From positions 1-42,886 of the forward strand of contig NZ_JAQGIZ010000010.1 of assembly GCF_028290885.1 (NCBI RefSeq): DNA of 42,886 nucleotides, written 5' to 3'. The position numbers were made by a program, and so were the translations under genes. The stretch is from Phenylobacterium sp. (GTDB lineage Bacteria; Pseudomonadota; Alphaproteobacteria; Caulobacterales; Caulobacteraceae). Position 1 is the first letter of the stretch, and every line of letters starts with the position of its first letter. Below, piece after piece: positions 6,875 through 16,482 of this stretch. The notes under the pieces are model-generated. The model had not been told where the DNA came from. It was given only the letters and a program-made list of their open reading frames with translations, and made no database searches.

Positions 6875-7957
6875 TTAAGCACTCGCGCCCTTGCGCGGGA
6901 AGATCGAGCGCGGAATACGCACGTGAGCGCCCTGCCGGGCGTCCACGACCTGGGTGATCGCAAAGTCGCCCGCGACGCTCATCAGCGAATAGGCGTCGTT
7001 CTTCGACAGGCCCATGTGCTCGTGCAACAGGCCGAGCATGTCCAGCGCGGCGTTGCGCGTCGCCACGTTCAGGTCCTCGTCGAACCCGTGAACGATCCAC
7101 CAGTTCGGGGTTTCCAGGAGCGGGGAGGGGAAGCTGAAATCCTTCCGCACGACGATCTGAAACAGCACGTTGAGCGAGGCCTCGATGGCCGTGCCGGACA
7201 GCTCGCCGTCGCCCTGGCTGACATGGGGATCGCCAATGGAGAACAGGCCGCCGTCCACCTGGACCGGATAGTACATGACGGCGCCCGCCCCGATCCGCCA
7301 GTTGTCGATATTGCCGCCGTGGGCGCCCGGCGGGATGGTGCTGACGCGCCCCGCGACGTCCATCGCCACGCCGGCCGTGCCCAGGTGCGGCCGGGCGGGC
7401 ACGCGAATCCCCTTGAGCGCCGCCTGGCGATCGCAGGCCGGGCAGTGGGTGATGGTCCCCGGAACCAGGTACTTGCCAGGGAAGTCGTAGGCATAAAGCG
7501 CCTCGGCCTGGCCGGCGTTGGCGTCGAACTGGTAGATGGTCACCCGCTCCTTCTCGCCGAACTCCTTATAGAGGTAGCCCCAGTTGGCGGCGAGGTTCGA
7601 ACCGTAGTTGCAGCGCGGGGTCATCCGCAGATAGCGGACCTCGAGCATGTCCCCCGGCTTGGCGTCCTCCACGTAGATCGGGCCGGTCATGATGTGGACG
7701 CCCGGGTTGCGGTCGCTTTCGGGGATCTCGCGGAAAATCGCGTGGACCCCTTCGTCCATCATCAGCTCCGGCGCGTCGCCGGCGTGGTGGGTGATCGCCT
7801 CGGCCTGGATGAGATCGCCGCTCCTGACCGTCAGGGCCGGCGCGAGCGCGGCGTCGAAATAGCCCCAGTGCACCGTCTGCGGCGTCGCCCTGAGCTGGTG
7901 CAGCGCACCTGGCGCCAGGTCGGGTCGCTCCTGCCCGTCGTCACAGAAAAAGGCCAT
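6875..7957 (-). CDS. acetamidase/formamidase family protein
   Basis: The 360-residue enzyme belongs to the FmdA/AmdA family, which hydrolyses formamide or short amides to the acid and ammonia. Family features visible are the N-terminal HWGYFD and QAEAITHHAGD, the GPIYVEDAKPGD strand, RPHLGTAGVAMD, PGAHGGNIDNW and SIGDPHVSQGDGELSGTAIE. It is somewhat shorter than characterised formamidases of about 400 residues. It is the first gene of a two-gene leftward operon with the ribokinase and diverges from the TauD-type gene across a 249-bp spacer. The likely role is releasing ammonia from formamide or a related amide produced in the pathway. Confidence 0.85.
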   Translation of the reverse strand: MAFFCDDGQERPDLAPGALHQLRATPQTVHWGYFDAALAPALTVRSGDLIQAEAITHHAGDAPELMMDEGVHAIFREIPESDRNPGVHIMTGPIYVEDAKPGDMLEVRYLRMTPRCNYGSNLAANWGYLYKEFGEKERVTIYQFDANAGQAEALYAYDFPGKYLVPGTITHCPACDRQAALKGIRVPARPHLGTAGVAMDVAGRVSTIPPGAHGGNIDNWRIGAGAVMYYPVQVDGGLFSIGDPHVSQGDGELSGTAIEASLNVLFQIVVRKDFSFPSPLLETPNWWIVHGFDEDLNVATRNAALDMLGLLHEHMGLSKNDAYSLMSVAGDFAITQVVDARQGAHVRIPRSIFPRKGASA

Positions 7958-8206
7958 GGCGGTTCCCCTTGTTGGAAGTCATCGAATTGTGGGGAGCTTA
8001 GGAGCGGCGGGGCGGCGAGGGCAGCGCGCATGCCTGAACTTCCGCCAGGTTGTCGGAACCGGTCGACTTTTTGGGCGCCGGCCGCTGCTAGCGCACGACG
8101 CTGGTCCTGCGTCGGCAAAGCATTGGGGCGTCTGCGTGCAAGACCTTGGGGAGGGGGCTCGCTAGGTTGAAGATCAACACTTCTCCATGGCGAACGAGGG
8201 TCCGAC

Positions 8207-9061
8207 GTGAGCATTCTGGCGACGATCCGAACCCGGCCCCTGAAGCCCGGATTTGGGGCCGAAATCCTGGACGTGGACCTGCGGCGGGCGGATGAGGAGA
8301 CCCTCGCCGGCGTGGTCGACGCCTTCCACAGGCATGGGGCCATCCTGCTGCGCGGTCAGCAACTCTCGCCGGGCGAGCTGACGGACTTCATCGCCAGGTT
8401 CGGCGAGCCCGAAGACCACACCCTGAAAGAGTTCACCGTCGAGGGCTTTCCCAAGGTCTACCGGCTTTCCAACCGGGTCGTGGATGGCCGGCCGATCGGC
8501 GCGCACAACGACGGCGTCGGCTGGCACACGGACTACAGCTACAAGGCCGAGCCGGTGATGGCGACCATGCTGTTCGCGGTCGAGGTCCCAGCGGAAGGCT
8601 CCGACACGATCCTCGCCGATTGCGTGGCGGCCTGGGAGGCGCTGCCCAAGGAGCGCCAGGCCCAGCTCGAGGGCAAGGTCCTGCACCATTCCTACCAGCA
8701 CTTCATGGCGAGCCGGGAATACGGCGCCCGCGAGCTCTCGGATGAGCTGAAGGCGCAGAACCCCGACGTCTTCCATCCGCTGGTCCGCACCCATCCCGCC
8801 GACGGGCGCAAGGCGCTCTGGCCGTCGACCGGGACGGTCATCGAGGTGATGGGCATGCCGAACCCGGAGGGGCTGGAGCTCGTCCAGGAGCTGGTGGACT
8901 ACGCGACCCAGGACCGCTTCACCTACCGGCACAAATGGCGGGTCGGAGACATCCTGATGTGGGACAACCGGTGCACCCTCCACACCGGCACCCTGTTCGA
9001 CGACACCAAGTATATCCGTGAGATGCATCGTCTGTGGGTGCGCGGCGACCGGCCTTACTGA
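8207..9061 (+). CDS. TauD/TfdA-family Fe(II)/2-oxoglutarate dioxygenase
   Basis: The 284-residue enzyme has the iron facial triad: HxD at His107-Asp109 (GWHTDYSY) and the distal His259 (NRCTLHTGT), followed by the 2-oxoglutarate-binding arginine in the IREMHRLWVRG segment. Members hydroxylate next to a heteroatom and release sulfite, aldehydes or demethylated products; the substrate is not predictable. The start is GTG at 8207 with GAGGG upstream. It is followed after 3 bp by an SDR gene, so the two are probably cotranscribed from the 7958-8206 divergent promoter region. Confidence 0.88.
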   Translation: MSILATIRTRPLKPGFGAEILDVDLRRADEETLAGVVDAFHRHGAILLRGQQLSPGELTDFIARFGEPEDHTLKEFTVEGFPKVYRLSNRVVDGRPIGAHNDGVGWHTDYSYKAEPVMATMLFAVEVPAEGSDTILADCVAAWEALPKERQAQLEGKVLHHSYQHFMASREYGARELSDELKAQNPDVFHPLVRTHPADGRKALWPSTGTVIEVMGMPNPEGLELVQELVDYATQDRFTYRHKWRVGDILMWDNRCTLHTGTLFDDTKYIREMHRLWVRGDRPY

Positions 9062-9064
9062 GCG

Positions 9065-9898
9065 ATGGCAAACTGGTTGATCACCGGGGTCGGCGGCGGA
9101 CTCGGCCGGGCCCTGGCCAAGGCGGCGCTCGACGCCGGCCATCAGGTGGCGGGCACCGTGCGCCAGCCGGCGGCGCTCGCCGACTTCGAAACGCTGGCCC
9201 CGGGCCGAGCGCGCGGCTTCCTGGCCGACATGGCCGACGAAGCGTCCGTGAAGGCGGCTGTCGAGCAGGCGGAGACGGCGCTGGGCGGCCTCGACGTGCT
9301 GGTCAACAACGCCGGCTACGGGCTCGTCGGAGCCATCGAAGAGTCGAGCCTCGCCGAGATCCGCGCCCAGTTCGAGGTGAACGTCTTCGGCCCTGTGGCC
9401 GCGATCCAGGCGGTGCTGCCACACTTCAGGCGGCGCGGCGGCGGGCACATCATAAATATCACCTCCGTTAGCGGATTGGCCGCCTGGGCCGGCACCGGGA
9501 TCTATTGCGGCAGCAAGCACGCGCTGGAGGGGATCGGGCGGACGCTCGCGCAGGAAGTGGCCGGGTTCGGAATCAAGGTGACGAACGTGGAGCCGGGCGG
9601 CATGCGCACCGACTACGCCGGCCGCTCATTGACCGTCACGGCGCGAAAGATCGCCGACTACGCCGACACCGCCCACAACGCTGAACGGATTCTCGGCGAG
9701 CATGCGGGACACGAGGCTGGAGATCCGGCCAGGATCGCCGCTGCCATCCTGAAGATCGCCGCCTCGCCCGAGCCGCCCGTGCAGCTTCTGCTGGGCGCCG
9801 ACGCCGTCCATTATGCGACCCAGGCCATGGCCTCGTTCCAGGAGGAGTTCGGGCGCTGGGCGGCGCTCAGCCTGTCGACGGGTTTCGCGGACTCCTGA
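9065..9898 (+). CDS. short-chain dehydrogenase/reductase
   Basis: The 277-residue classical SDR has TGVGGGLG at residues 7-14 (NAD(P) binding), NNAG at 81-84, a catalytic Ser near 134, and YxxxK as Tyr147-Lys151 (YCGSK). It starts 3 bp after the dioxygenase stop, so translation is probably coupled. It may oxidise or reduce the carbonyl or alcohol made by the dioxygenase. Cofactor preference and substrate cannot be assigned from sequence. Confidence 0.88.
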   Translation: MANWLITGVGGGLGRALAKAALDAGHQVAGTVRQPAALADFETLAPGRARGFLADMADEASVKAAVEQAETALGGLDVLVNNAGYGLVGAIEESSLAEIRAQFEVNVFGPVAAIQAVLPHFRRRGGGHIINITSVSGLAAWAGTGIYCGSKHALEGIGRTLAQEVAGFGIKVTNVEPGGMRTDYAGRSLTVTARKIADYADTAHNAERILGEHAGHEAGDPARIAAAILKIAASPEPPVQLLLGADAVHYATQAMASFQEEFGRWAALSLSTGFADS

Positions 9899-9917
9899 GC
9901 CCGCGTCGAGGACCTCG

Positions 9918-11120
9918 CTACTCCGCAGCAACCGGCGTCGCGGTCTTCGATTTCATCCGGTTCCACGCAGCTCGGTACCGCGGGACCAGCCACTGGTTGA
10001 ACTGGCCCTGCGCGCCCTCCTGCCAGGAATACCGGCCGCGCGGCGCGAAGCGTGAACGCAGGCCCATCTGGACGCGGGCGTCCACGTGCATGTCCTGAGC
10101 GATGATCTTGCCGGCGCTGGTCATGATCATCTCGAGCCGGTGGGGGAAGCCCGGGTTCTGCGAGGCGCCCGGCGCCACCAGGATGCCGGTGTCCTGCTCC
10201 ATGGTCTCCGGACCGGTGGCCCGCAGGATGAGATAGATGACGACGTCGCTGGTGAGCACCAGCGACAGGGTCGGCGGAACGTTGGCGAAGGTCATCCGGC
10301 CGCGGTCGAGCTCGGTCAGCTTCGGAAACACCGGAAGCACGGCGCGCTGGGTGGGATTGAAGCTCGCATCCGGATGCAGGGTGCCGTTGAACCGCAAGAA
10401 GCCGGCGTCCTGTGCGCTCCACTCCGGGAAGGTCGCCAGCTCGCTCGGGACGAAGTCGTGCAGCGGTCCCTGGTGCAGTTTCGAGGCGTGATAGCCGTCG
10501 TTGTTGTTCTCAAACATCACCTTCCAGTTCCAGGCGAACTGGCCGGTCATGGTGGTGGCGCTCTCGGCGTTCGCAAGGTCGTAGCCGGCCAGGGCTTCGG
10601 CCACCCCGGCCAAGCGCGGTGTAAGCGGCGCGGCGTCGGGATCGAAGTTTATGAACAGGAAGCCCAGCCAGGTCTCGACCTTGAACCCTGGCAGCCGGAT
10701 CTTCTTCTTGTCGAAGTCGCAGGTCCGCTCCATGGCCGGCGCGTTGACGAGCTTGCCGTCCAGTCCGTAGACCCAATGGTGGTAGGGACAGACGAAGCCG
10801 CGCGTATTGCCCTTGCCCTCCGCCACCAGCATGCCTCGATGCTGACAGACCGACGACATGGCGCGCACCACGCCGTCCCGGGCCCGGGCGACCACGATCG
10901 GCTCGCCAATGATCTGTGTGGTGAAGTAGTCGCCCGGTTCCTTGACCCAGTCCTCACGTCCCACGCAGAGCCATTCGTGGTTGAAGAGAGCTTCCTTCTC
11001 GAAGGCGTAGATTCCGGCGTCGGTATAGCAGGCCGGCGGCAGGGTCTCTGCGCGGTCGAGCTCCGCCACCGAGCTTTCCAGGCTGTCGATGAACGCGTCC
11101 GTAAGGACGGGGGAGGCCAT
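9918..11120 (-). CDS. Rieske non-haem iron oxygenase, alpha subunit
   Basis: The 400-residue oxygenase has a Rieske [2Fe-2S] site at Cys92-His94 (CQH) and Cys111-His114 (CPYH). The catalytic domain has the Fe(II) motif NNNDGYHASKLHQG with His211 and His216 and bridging Asp208. It resembles single-component-type alpha subunits related to aromatic dioxygenases and to quaternary-amine (glycine-betaine or choline type) monooxygenases. The ATG at 11120 is preferred because AAGGA precedes it; a TTG at 11138 would lengthen it by six residues. No ferredoxin, Rieske-type reductase or beta subunit is encoded nearby, so electrons must come from elsewhere. It converges with the SDR gene and lies 104 bp downstream of no other leftward gene than its own promoter region. 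Confidence 0.87.
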   Translation of the reverse strand: MASPVLTDAFIDSLESSVAELDRAETLPPACYTDAGIYAFEKEALFNHEWLCVGREDWVKEPGDYFTTQIIGEPIVVARARDGVVRAMSSVCQHRGMLVAEGKGNTRGFVCPYHHWVYGLDGKLVNAPAMERTCDFDKKKIRLPGFKVETWLGFLFINFDPDAAPLTPRLAGVAEALAGYDLANAESATTMTGQFAWNWKVMFENNNDGYHASKLHQGPLHDFVPSELATFPEWSAQDAGFLRFNGTLHPDASFNPTQRAVLPVFPKLTELDRGRMTFANVPPTLSLVLTSDVVIYLILRATGPETMEQDTGILVAPGASQNPGFPHRLEMIMTSAGKIIAQDMHVDARVQMGLRSRFAPRGRYSWQEGAQGQFNQWLVPRYRAAWNRMKSKTATPVAAE

Positions 11121-11224
11121 GGGATCATCCTTGCTCAAGGGCCGTCAGGCCGCGCCGAAAGGTAGCGTCGAGGGGCCGCAAGGTCTTGCCTGGGGACGCA
11201 CAGAGAGTTTCGTGGCCATAGGCG

Positions 11225-13018
11225 TCAGGCGCGCGCCTGCTCGCGGGCGATATAGGCGCGCCAGCCCCCGAGCGCCGTGATGTCCTCAGCCCCCTCGAGG
11301 GCCCGTGGTTCGGCGACGAAGCCCTTCACCTCGGTCCCGTCCTCCAGCGTCACCGTGCCGATCGCGAGCGGCGGCGGGACCTCGGCCACGAAGCTGCCGA
11401 ACGCCTCGGTGGCGAGCTCGTAGACTTCCACCTCGATCGGCGCGCCGGCTCCGGCATGCACCAGGGCCGGCTTCGGCGGGGTGGCGTTGGCCATGGCGTA
11501 AAGCCTGTAAACGGGGGCCGTTGTGCAGCGACGGACAAGTTTCGCGTCGCGGGAGGTAAGTTGCCAGTGCAGGGGCATGGCTGCCAGGTGGGCGCCGACG
11601 ACCGCGAGCTTCACGGACTGAGGCGCGCCGGAAAGATCGAGGGGCGGGGGCTCGGGCATCGGGGCGATCTCCTCATAGCGGCGGGCGAGGGCCAGCAGGC
11701 GGCGGTCGGCCCAGGCAGGTCCGATCAGGGTGACGCCGAAACCAGTGCCGTTGTCGCGGAACCCGGCCGGAAGCGCGATGGCGCTCATATCGAGCAGGTT
11801 CACGAAATTGGTGTAGCGGCCGAGGTTGGCGTTGAGCGCCAGGGGCTCGGCCAGGACTTCCCGGATGCGGTAGATGGTTGCGGCGGTCGGCAGCAGCAGT
11901 ACGTCCGCGATCTCCCATAGCTGTTCCGAGTCCCGTTGGTGGTCGCGCAGCCGGTACTCGGCCTGGAACGCCTCCACGGCAGTGGCGCGCAGCCCGCCCT
12001 CCAGGATCTGCCGCACGACCGGATGGATCGCGGACGGTCGTTCGCGGAGCAGGTCGTACACCGCGGCCGTACGCTCGGCGACCCACGGGCCCTGGTAGAG
12101 CAGGTCCCCGGCCGCCAGGAGCGTGCGGATGTCAATCTCGACCGCCAGGCCGCCCATGGCCTGCAGGCGGGCGACCGCGCCTTGGAACAGGCGGGCGGAC
12201 TGCGCGTCGGAAAACCACTCGAGCTGTTCGGGACGCGGCAGGGCGAACCGGAATCGGTCCGGGAGAGGCGCGCCGCCCTCGGACGGCGGTCGTCTGGAGT
12301 AGGGATCGGCGACGTCGAAGCCGGCCACCACCTCGTCGATCGCTGCGGCCTCCCGCGTGGAGGAGGTGAAGACGGTGATGCAGTCGAGCGTTCGGCAAGC
12401 CGGCACGAGTCCCCGGGTGCTCCAGCGGCCCTTGGTGGGCTTCAGTCCGACGAGGTGGTTGAAGGCGGCGGGAACCCGGCCGGAGCCGGCGGTGTCCGTG
12501 CCAAGCGCGAAGGCCACGAGGCCGGCCGCCACGGCGACGGCGGAGCCCGAGCTGGATCCGCCGCTGATGAACTTGCGATCGTAGACGCAGCCGCAGGCGC
12601 CGTAGGGGCTGCGGGCGCCGACCAGGCCCGTGGCGAACTGGTCGAGGTTGGTCTTCCCGACGAGCACCGCGCCGGCGTCGAGCAAACGCTGCACCACCGG
12701 GCCGGTGGCCTCGGGCCGGTAGGCGAACGCCGGGCAGGCTGCCGTCGTGGGCAGGCCCGCTACGTCGAGGTTGTCCTTTACCGCGAAGGGCGCGCCCGCC
12801 AGGGGGAGGCGCTCGCCGGCGGCGATCCGCCTGTCCACGGCCTCGGCCTGGGCCGTGACCTGATCCGGAGAGAGGCGCGCGATCCACACCTGCGGCTGCA
12901 CGGCCTCGTAGGCGGCGACGCGAGCGAGGGCCTCGCGCGCGATCTCGGCCGCGCTGCGAACGCCGGCCGCGACATCGGCCGCAATGTCGAGCGTGGAGAG
13001 CCGATCAAACGAGGACAT
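11225..13018 (-). CDS. atzF: allophanate hydrolase (AtzF-like amidase)
   Basis: The 597-residue protein has an amidase-signature domain (about 1-440) with the Ser-cisSer-Lys triad: Lys81 (VKDN), a cis-Ser in GGSSSGSA (153-160) and nucleophile Ser179 (TDTAGSGR). A C-terminal domain (about 465-595) is typical of allophanate hydrolases: PVYRLYAMANATPPKPALV, then VEVYEL. Allophanate hydrolase converts allophanate to two ammonia and two CO2, the last step of biuret/cyanurate breakdown and of the urea carboxylase route. Neither a biuret hydrolase nor a urea carboxylase is in the window, so a different carbamoylated substrate is possible. Full length and intact motifs make it likely active. Confidence 0.85.
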   Translation of the reverse strand: MSSFDRLSTLDIAADVAAGVRSAAEIAREALARVAAYEAVQPQVWIARLSPDQVTAQAEAVDRRIAAGERLPLAGAPFAVKDNLDVAGLPTTAACPAFAYRPEATGPVVQRLLDAGAVLVGKTNLDQFATGLVGARSPYGACGCVYDRKFISGGSSSGSAVAVAAGLVAFALGTDTAGSGRVPAAFNHLVGLKPTKGRWSTRGLVPACRTLDCITVFTSSTREAAAIDEVVAGFDVADPYSRRPPSEGGAPLPDRFRFALPRPEQLEWFSDAQSARLFQGAVARLQAMGGLAVEIDIRTLLAAGDLLYQGPWVAERTAAVYDLLRERPSAIHPVVRQILEGGLRATAVEAFQAEYRLRDHQRDSEQLWEIADVLLLPTAATIYRIREVLAEPLALNANLGRYTNFVNLLDMSAIALPAGFRDNGTGFGVTLIGPAWADRRLLALARRYEEIAPMPEPPPLDLSGAPQSVKLAVVGAHLAAMPLHWQLTSRDAKLVRRCTTAPVYRLYAMANATPPKPALVHAGAGAPIEVEVYELATEAFGSFVAEVPPPLAIGTVTLEDGTEVKGFVAEPRALEGAEDITALGGWRAYIAREQARA

Positions 13019-13105
13019 GCGTGCTCAGCCGGAAAGGGCCCTTGAGGTGGCGGCCCGCCCCCGCCCCACGGGCGGAACGGGGCGGACCGCTCGTGGGAAC
13101 CGGTG

Positions 13106-15415
13106 CTAGAAGGCGAAGGCGATCGTGCCGATGACCTGGCGGGGCGGAATGTACTGCTGGCTGGTCTGGCCGGTCCCGTAGGGGTCGGTGTAGCGCGAGT
13201 TCACGCCGGCCTTGTCGAACAGGTTGGTGCCGGTCAGCGAGATCCGCCAGTGGCCGCCGGTCGGGGCGTACTCGACGTAGAGATCGGCCACGCCGTAGGA
13301 TTTCACCTTGTCCAGGGTGGGCTCGTTGAAGATCCGCGCCCACTCGGAACCGCGATAGGTGTACTGCGCCCGCGCCGTCAACGCGCCGGTGGGCAGATCC
13401 CAGCGGTAGGACGCATTGACCGAGCCGGACACCTGCGGCATCGCCGGCGGCTCCTTGCCGCTGACGTCACGGGCCGAGGCGATCACCGCCGCCCAGCAGG
13501 CCGGGTTGTAGAACGCGCCGCCGAACGCGCAGGGGCTCGAGAAGGACGGATTGTTCTCGATCGCGTTGACGACCGTGGAGTCGAGCACCAGCGTCTTGCC
13601 CTGGATCTCGCCCTTCTCCAGCGCCAGGCTGCCGCCGAGGCGCAGGTGGTCCCCCAGCCCGACGTATTGAGCCTCGAATTCGACCCCGTAGTCGCGGATC
13701 TTCGGGATGTTGGTGATGCCGGCGTCGAACGGCACGGGGTCAGTCTCGATGTATTGGAAGTCCTTGTGCTGGTAGTAGAAGGCCGCGATGTTCAAGCGGA
13801 GCGACCGGTCGAAGAAGGAGTTCTTCGAGCCAAGTTCGAAGGCGTCGTTTTTCTCCGCCTTGAAGGTGGGCGGGATCACGACCTGCCCGAAGCTGCCGTT
13901 GACGCCGCCCGGCTTGTAGCCGCGGGCGTAGCTCGCATAGATCATGTTGTCGGGCGTGAGGTCGTAGTCGGCCTCGGCCCGCCAGGTCGGCACATTGTCC
14001 TTCAGCGAATGGATCACGGTGTTCGTGCTGAACGCCGAGAAATTGTAGCTGTTGTCCTTGAAGTCGTCGTTGTTGTAGCGCACGCCCGCGGTGACCCGGA
14101 ACACGTCGCTGACGTGGTAGGTCGCCTGGCCGAAGATTGAGTAGGACCGGCGCAGCACGTGCGACACGTTCCCGTAGTTCAGGTTGGGCGGCGGGTTGTT
14201 GGTGATCCCCGGCAGGATGGTCAGAAGGGCCGGCGTCGGCGGAGTTGAGCCGCCAAACTCGACCACGTACTGCTTGCTGGTCTGGTAGAGGCCGAACAGG
14301 CCGACGATCCATTCGAACTTCGAACCCTGCGGCGACAGGAAGTCCAGTTCTTGGGTGTAGTTGTGGACGTGGGTGTTCCACGCGGCCACGGCGTCGTAGA
14401 AACCAAGCTGGGCGAAGGTGCTCCGGTCGGAGTCCTCCTGCTGGATGTGGTCCAGGCCCTGGTAGGCGCTCACCGAGCGGATCGAGAAGTTCGGCAGGTC
14501 CCACTGCAGGTTGAGGTGCTCCAGCTGGCTCTCCAGCTTGAAGTGACTGGGATAATCCTGCGACAGTTTCCGCGGGTCCGTCGCCGTATCGACGATGTTC
14601 TTCTGCGCGTCGCCGTGCTGGTCTGACCTGTAGAATTCCGCGCTCAGCGTGGCCGAGAAGGTGTCGGTCGGTTTCCACAGCAGGGCGCCCTTGAGGCTCG
14701 CGTCGTGGGCGTCGTCCAGCTTGAAGCCCGGGATCGCCAGGTTGTCGGTGAAGCCGTCGTGGTCGTACTTCTGGCCCGACAGCCGCAGGGCCAGCGTCTC
14801 GGACAGCGGCAGGTTCACCTCCGCCCGCACGCGCGACAGGTTGTAGGTCCCGAAGCTGACGTCGCCCGAGGCGTCATAGACGCCAAGTCGCGGTTGGCGC
14901 GTGATGATGTTGATCGCGCCGCCGATCGAGCTCTGGCCGTAGAGGGCGCCCTGGGGTCCACGCAGGACCTCGACGCTCTGCACGTCGAACAGGGTTTGAT
15001 CGAGCGAGATGGTGTTGGCGATATAGACGCCGTCGATGAATTGCGAGACGCCAGGCACGGTCGTGAGTCCGTTCTCAGGCGTCCCTGAGCCCACGCCGCG
15101 GACCGTGACCAGGTTCTCGAAGCCTGAGGTCTTGGTCACCTCCAGGCTGGGCACCACGGCGTTCAGCCCGGCGACCGACGTCGTGAACGACTGGTCGAGG
15201 GTGGTGCTCGATATCGAGGTGACCGCGTCCGGCGTGCGCTGCACGTCGGTTCCGCGACGCTCCGCCGTGACGATCACGGTTTCCAGGGTCGCGCCGCCGC
15301 CTGCGCTGGGGGCGGCTCTTTGCGCTAAAGCGGATGAAGCCGCCGCCGCAGAGATTGCAAAAGCGCAGGTCGACAACATGAGATTGCGTTTGATGCGCAC
15401 CGATTGACTAATCAT
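13106..15415 (-). CDS. TonB-dependent outer-membrane receptor
   Basis: The 769-residue protein starts with a signal peptide (about 1-32, ending SSALAQ) and a TonB-box-like LETVIVTAERR. A plug domain follows (about 55-165, with VEVLRGPQGALYGQSSIGGAIN), then a 22-strand barrel ending in aromatic AFAF. It carries large substrates across the outer membrane with TonB-ExbBD energy. Its position between the amidase and the oxygenase/hydantoinase operon suggests it imports the compound degraded by this island, not iron, though no ligand can be read from sequence. It faces a 453-bp upstream non-coding region, the longest gap in the island and the natural place for its promoter. Confidence 0.92.
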   Translation of the reverse strand: MISQSVRIKRNLMLSTCAFAISAAAASSALAQRAAPSAGGGATLETVIVTAERRGTDVQRTPDAVTSISSTTLDQSFTTSVAGLNAVVPSLEVTKTSGFENLVTVRGVGSGTPENGLTTVPGVSQFIDGVYIANTISLDQTLFDVQSVEVLRGPQGALYGQSSIGGAINIITRQPRLGVYDASGDVSFGTYNLSRVRAEVNLPLSETLALRLSGQKYDHDGFTDNLAIPGFKLDDAHDASLKGALLWKPTDTFSATLSAEFYRSDQHGDAQKNIVDTATDPRKLSQDYPSHFKLESQLEHLNLQWDLPNFSIRSVSAYQGLDHIQQEDSDRSTFAQLGFYDAVAAWNTHVHNYTQELDFLSPQGSKFEWIVGLFGLYQTSKQYVVEFGGSTPPTPALLTILPGITNNPPPNLNYGNVSHVLRRSYSIFGQATYHVSDVFRVTAGVRYNNDDFKDNSYNFSAFSTNTVIHSLKDNVPTWRAEADYDLTPDNMIYASYARGYKPGGVNGSFGQVVIPPTFKAEKNDAFELGSKNSFFDRSLRLNIAAFYYQHKDFQYIETDPVPFDAGITNIPKIRDYGVEFEAQYVGLGDHLRLGGSLALEKGEIQGKTLVLDSTVVNAIENNPSFSSPCAFGGAFYNPACWAAVIASARDVSGKEPPAMPQVSGSVNASYRWDLPTGALTARAQYTYRGSEWARIFNEPTLDKVKSYGVADLYVEYAPTGGHWRISLTGTNLFDKAGVNSRYTDPYGTGQTSQQYIPPRQVIGTIAFAF

Positions 15416-15868
15416 GGCCCCCGCTCCGTTCCGGATTATCGTGCTTGTTGGATAGGCTACTTCGGTCGCCCCGCGGGCGCCGGATTTATGAGGCGATCTG
15501 TACTGAATCGGCCGCCATTGCCGCCATTGCGGTTAATATCTGAGCATCTCCCCCAATGTGAGTTCAAAATAGAGGCGGAATATCTCGGGTCGTCAAGCTC
15601 GAAAACTTGCGCGCATCATCGGTGCGTCGCGCGAGTATTTCGCTGACAGAGACAACATCAGTAATAAATGGATTTGAAGCGCACCTGTTCGCCGAAGGAC
15701 CCTCGCCCCCGGCGGCATCGCCGGTGCGAACGGCGATGGCGTGACACCCGCGTGTGGGCCGAACGATCCGACCCAGCGTCCGAGGCGCCCGGTCGAGGAT
15801 CGTGTCTGTGTTTAAGGTCAAATTCTCGAATTCGTCTCCATCATGCGTCCCCGTCCCGTCGCGGCCGG
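15416..15868. other. non-coding region upstream of the TonB receptor
   Basis: 453 bp without a convincing gene. The part at 15530-15670 is clearly less GC-rich than its surroundings and should hold the receptor promoter. A perfect tandem repeat of CCGCCATTG lies at 15512-15520 and 15521-15529. Short open frames here have no homology I recognise. I see no terminator or riboswitch. Confidence 0.5.
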
Positions 15869-16363
15869 TCAGACCGGCTCGGCTTTCTTGCCCCACACCT
15901 CGCGGGCCTTCTCGTAGACGCCCTGGTCGTAGGAATATTCGATGGTGTTGCCGTCGGGATCCTTGATGAAGCAGACATACCCGATCTGCTTGGGCATCTG
16001 CACCGGCCCGAAGGCCAGCGAGCCTTCGGCCTTGGCGCGAGCTGCGATGTCGTCGACGTCCTGTTTGGTCAGCGCCTCGATCCCGATATGGGCGAAGGGC
16101 CCCATCGGCGGGTGCGCGGCCGGGGCGAACGGATCGTGCCCTTCATAGAACTGGCCGAGCACGAGGACGAACGGCGCCTCGGTCTGGGCGGGATCGCCGA
16201 GCCAGGCGTTCTTGCCGTCCTTGTCCTCGCCGCGGGCGAGCAGCCGCAGGTGCGTGAACTTTTCGTACCAGGCGATGCTGGCGTCGATGTCCTTCACGGC
16301 GAAGGCGATGTGGGTCCAGGTGGTCCGCCTGGGACCAACGGAATGACTGGTCTGGCTCGTCAT
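15869..16363 (-). CDS. VOC (glyoxalase/bleomycin-resistance fold) family protein
   Basis: The 164-residue protein has the paired beta-alpha-beta-beta-beta modules of the vicinal-oxygen-chelate fold: TWTHIAFAVKDIDASIAWYEK at the start, HIGIEA in the middle and the terminal FIKDPDGNTIEYSYDQ. Candidate metal ligands are His near residue 18, His in HIGIE and Glu in NTIEYS. Members are ring-cleaving dioxygenases, isomerases or lyases; the substrate is unknown. The ATG at 16363 was chosen because the fold begins shortly after it and a GAGG sequence precedes it. It lies 119 bp downstream of the flavin reductase gene and may be the last gene of the same operon. Confidence 0.8.
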   Translation of the reverse strand: MTSQTSHSVGPRRTTWTHIAFAVKDIDASIAWYEKFTHLRLLARGEDKDGKNAWLGDPAQTEAPFVLVLGQFYEGHDPFAPAAHPPMGPFAHIGIEALTKQDVDDIAARAKAEGSLAFGPVQMPKQIGYVCFIKDPDGNTIEYSYDQGVYEKAREVWGKKAEPV

Positions 16364-16482
16364 CGCCTCACGCCTCGTCAGAAGCCTCTGAACTTGCAAC
16401 GCTATACGCCAGGAACGCATGGCGCTTGTCCGTAGGCGCACGACAATTTGCCGAGCGTGCACGTCCGCTGCGGGGCGCGGCC

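Noticed and set aside
8040-8058. TTCCG-N9-CGGAA inverted repeat between the formamidase and dioxygenase genes
   Set aside because: Five-base arms are expected by chance in a 249-bp spacer of this composition, and no second copy is seen near the neighbouring operons.
15432-15466. Possible fifth copy of the 35-bp element upstream of the TonB receptor
   Set aside because: Only the last part (GGCTACTTCGG) resembles copy D and requires an inserted base; the invariant positions of the other half are not kept.
15564-15896. 110-codon minus-strand frame in the gap before the TonB receptor
   Set aside because: It overlaps the end of the VOC gene, has no homology I recognise and no ribosome-binding site.
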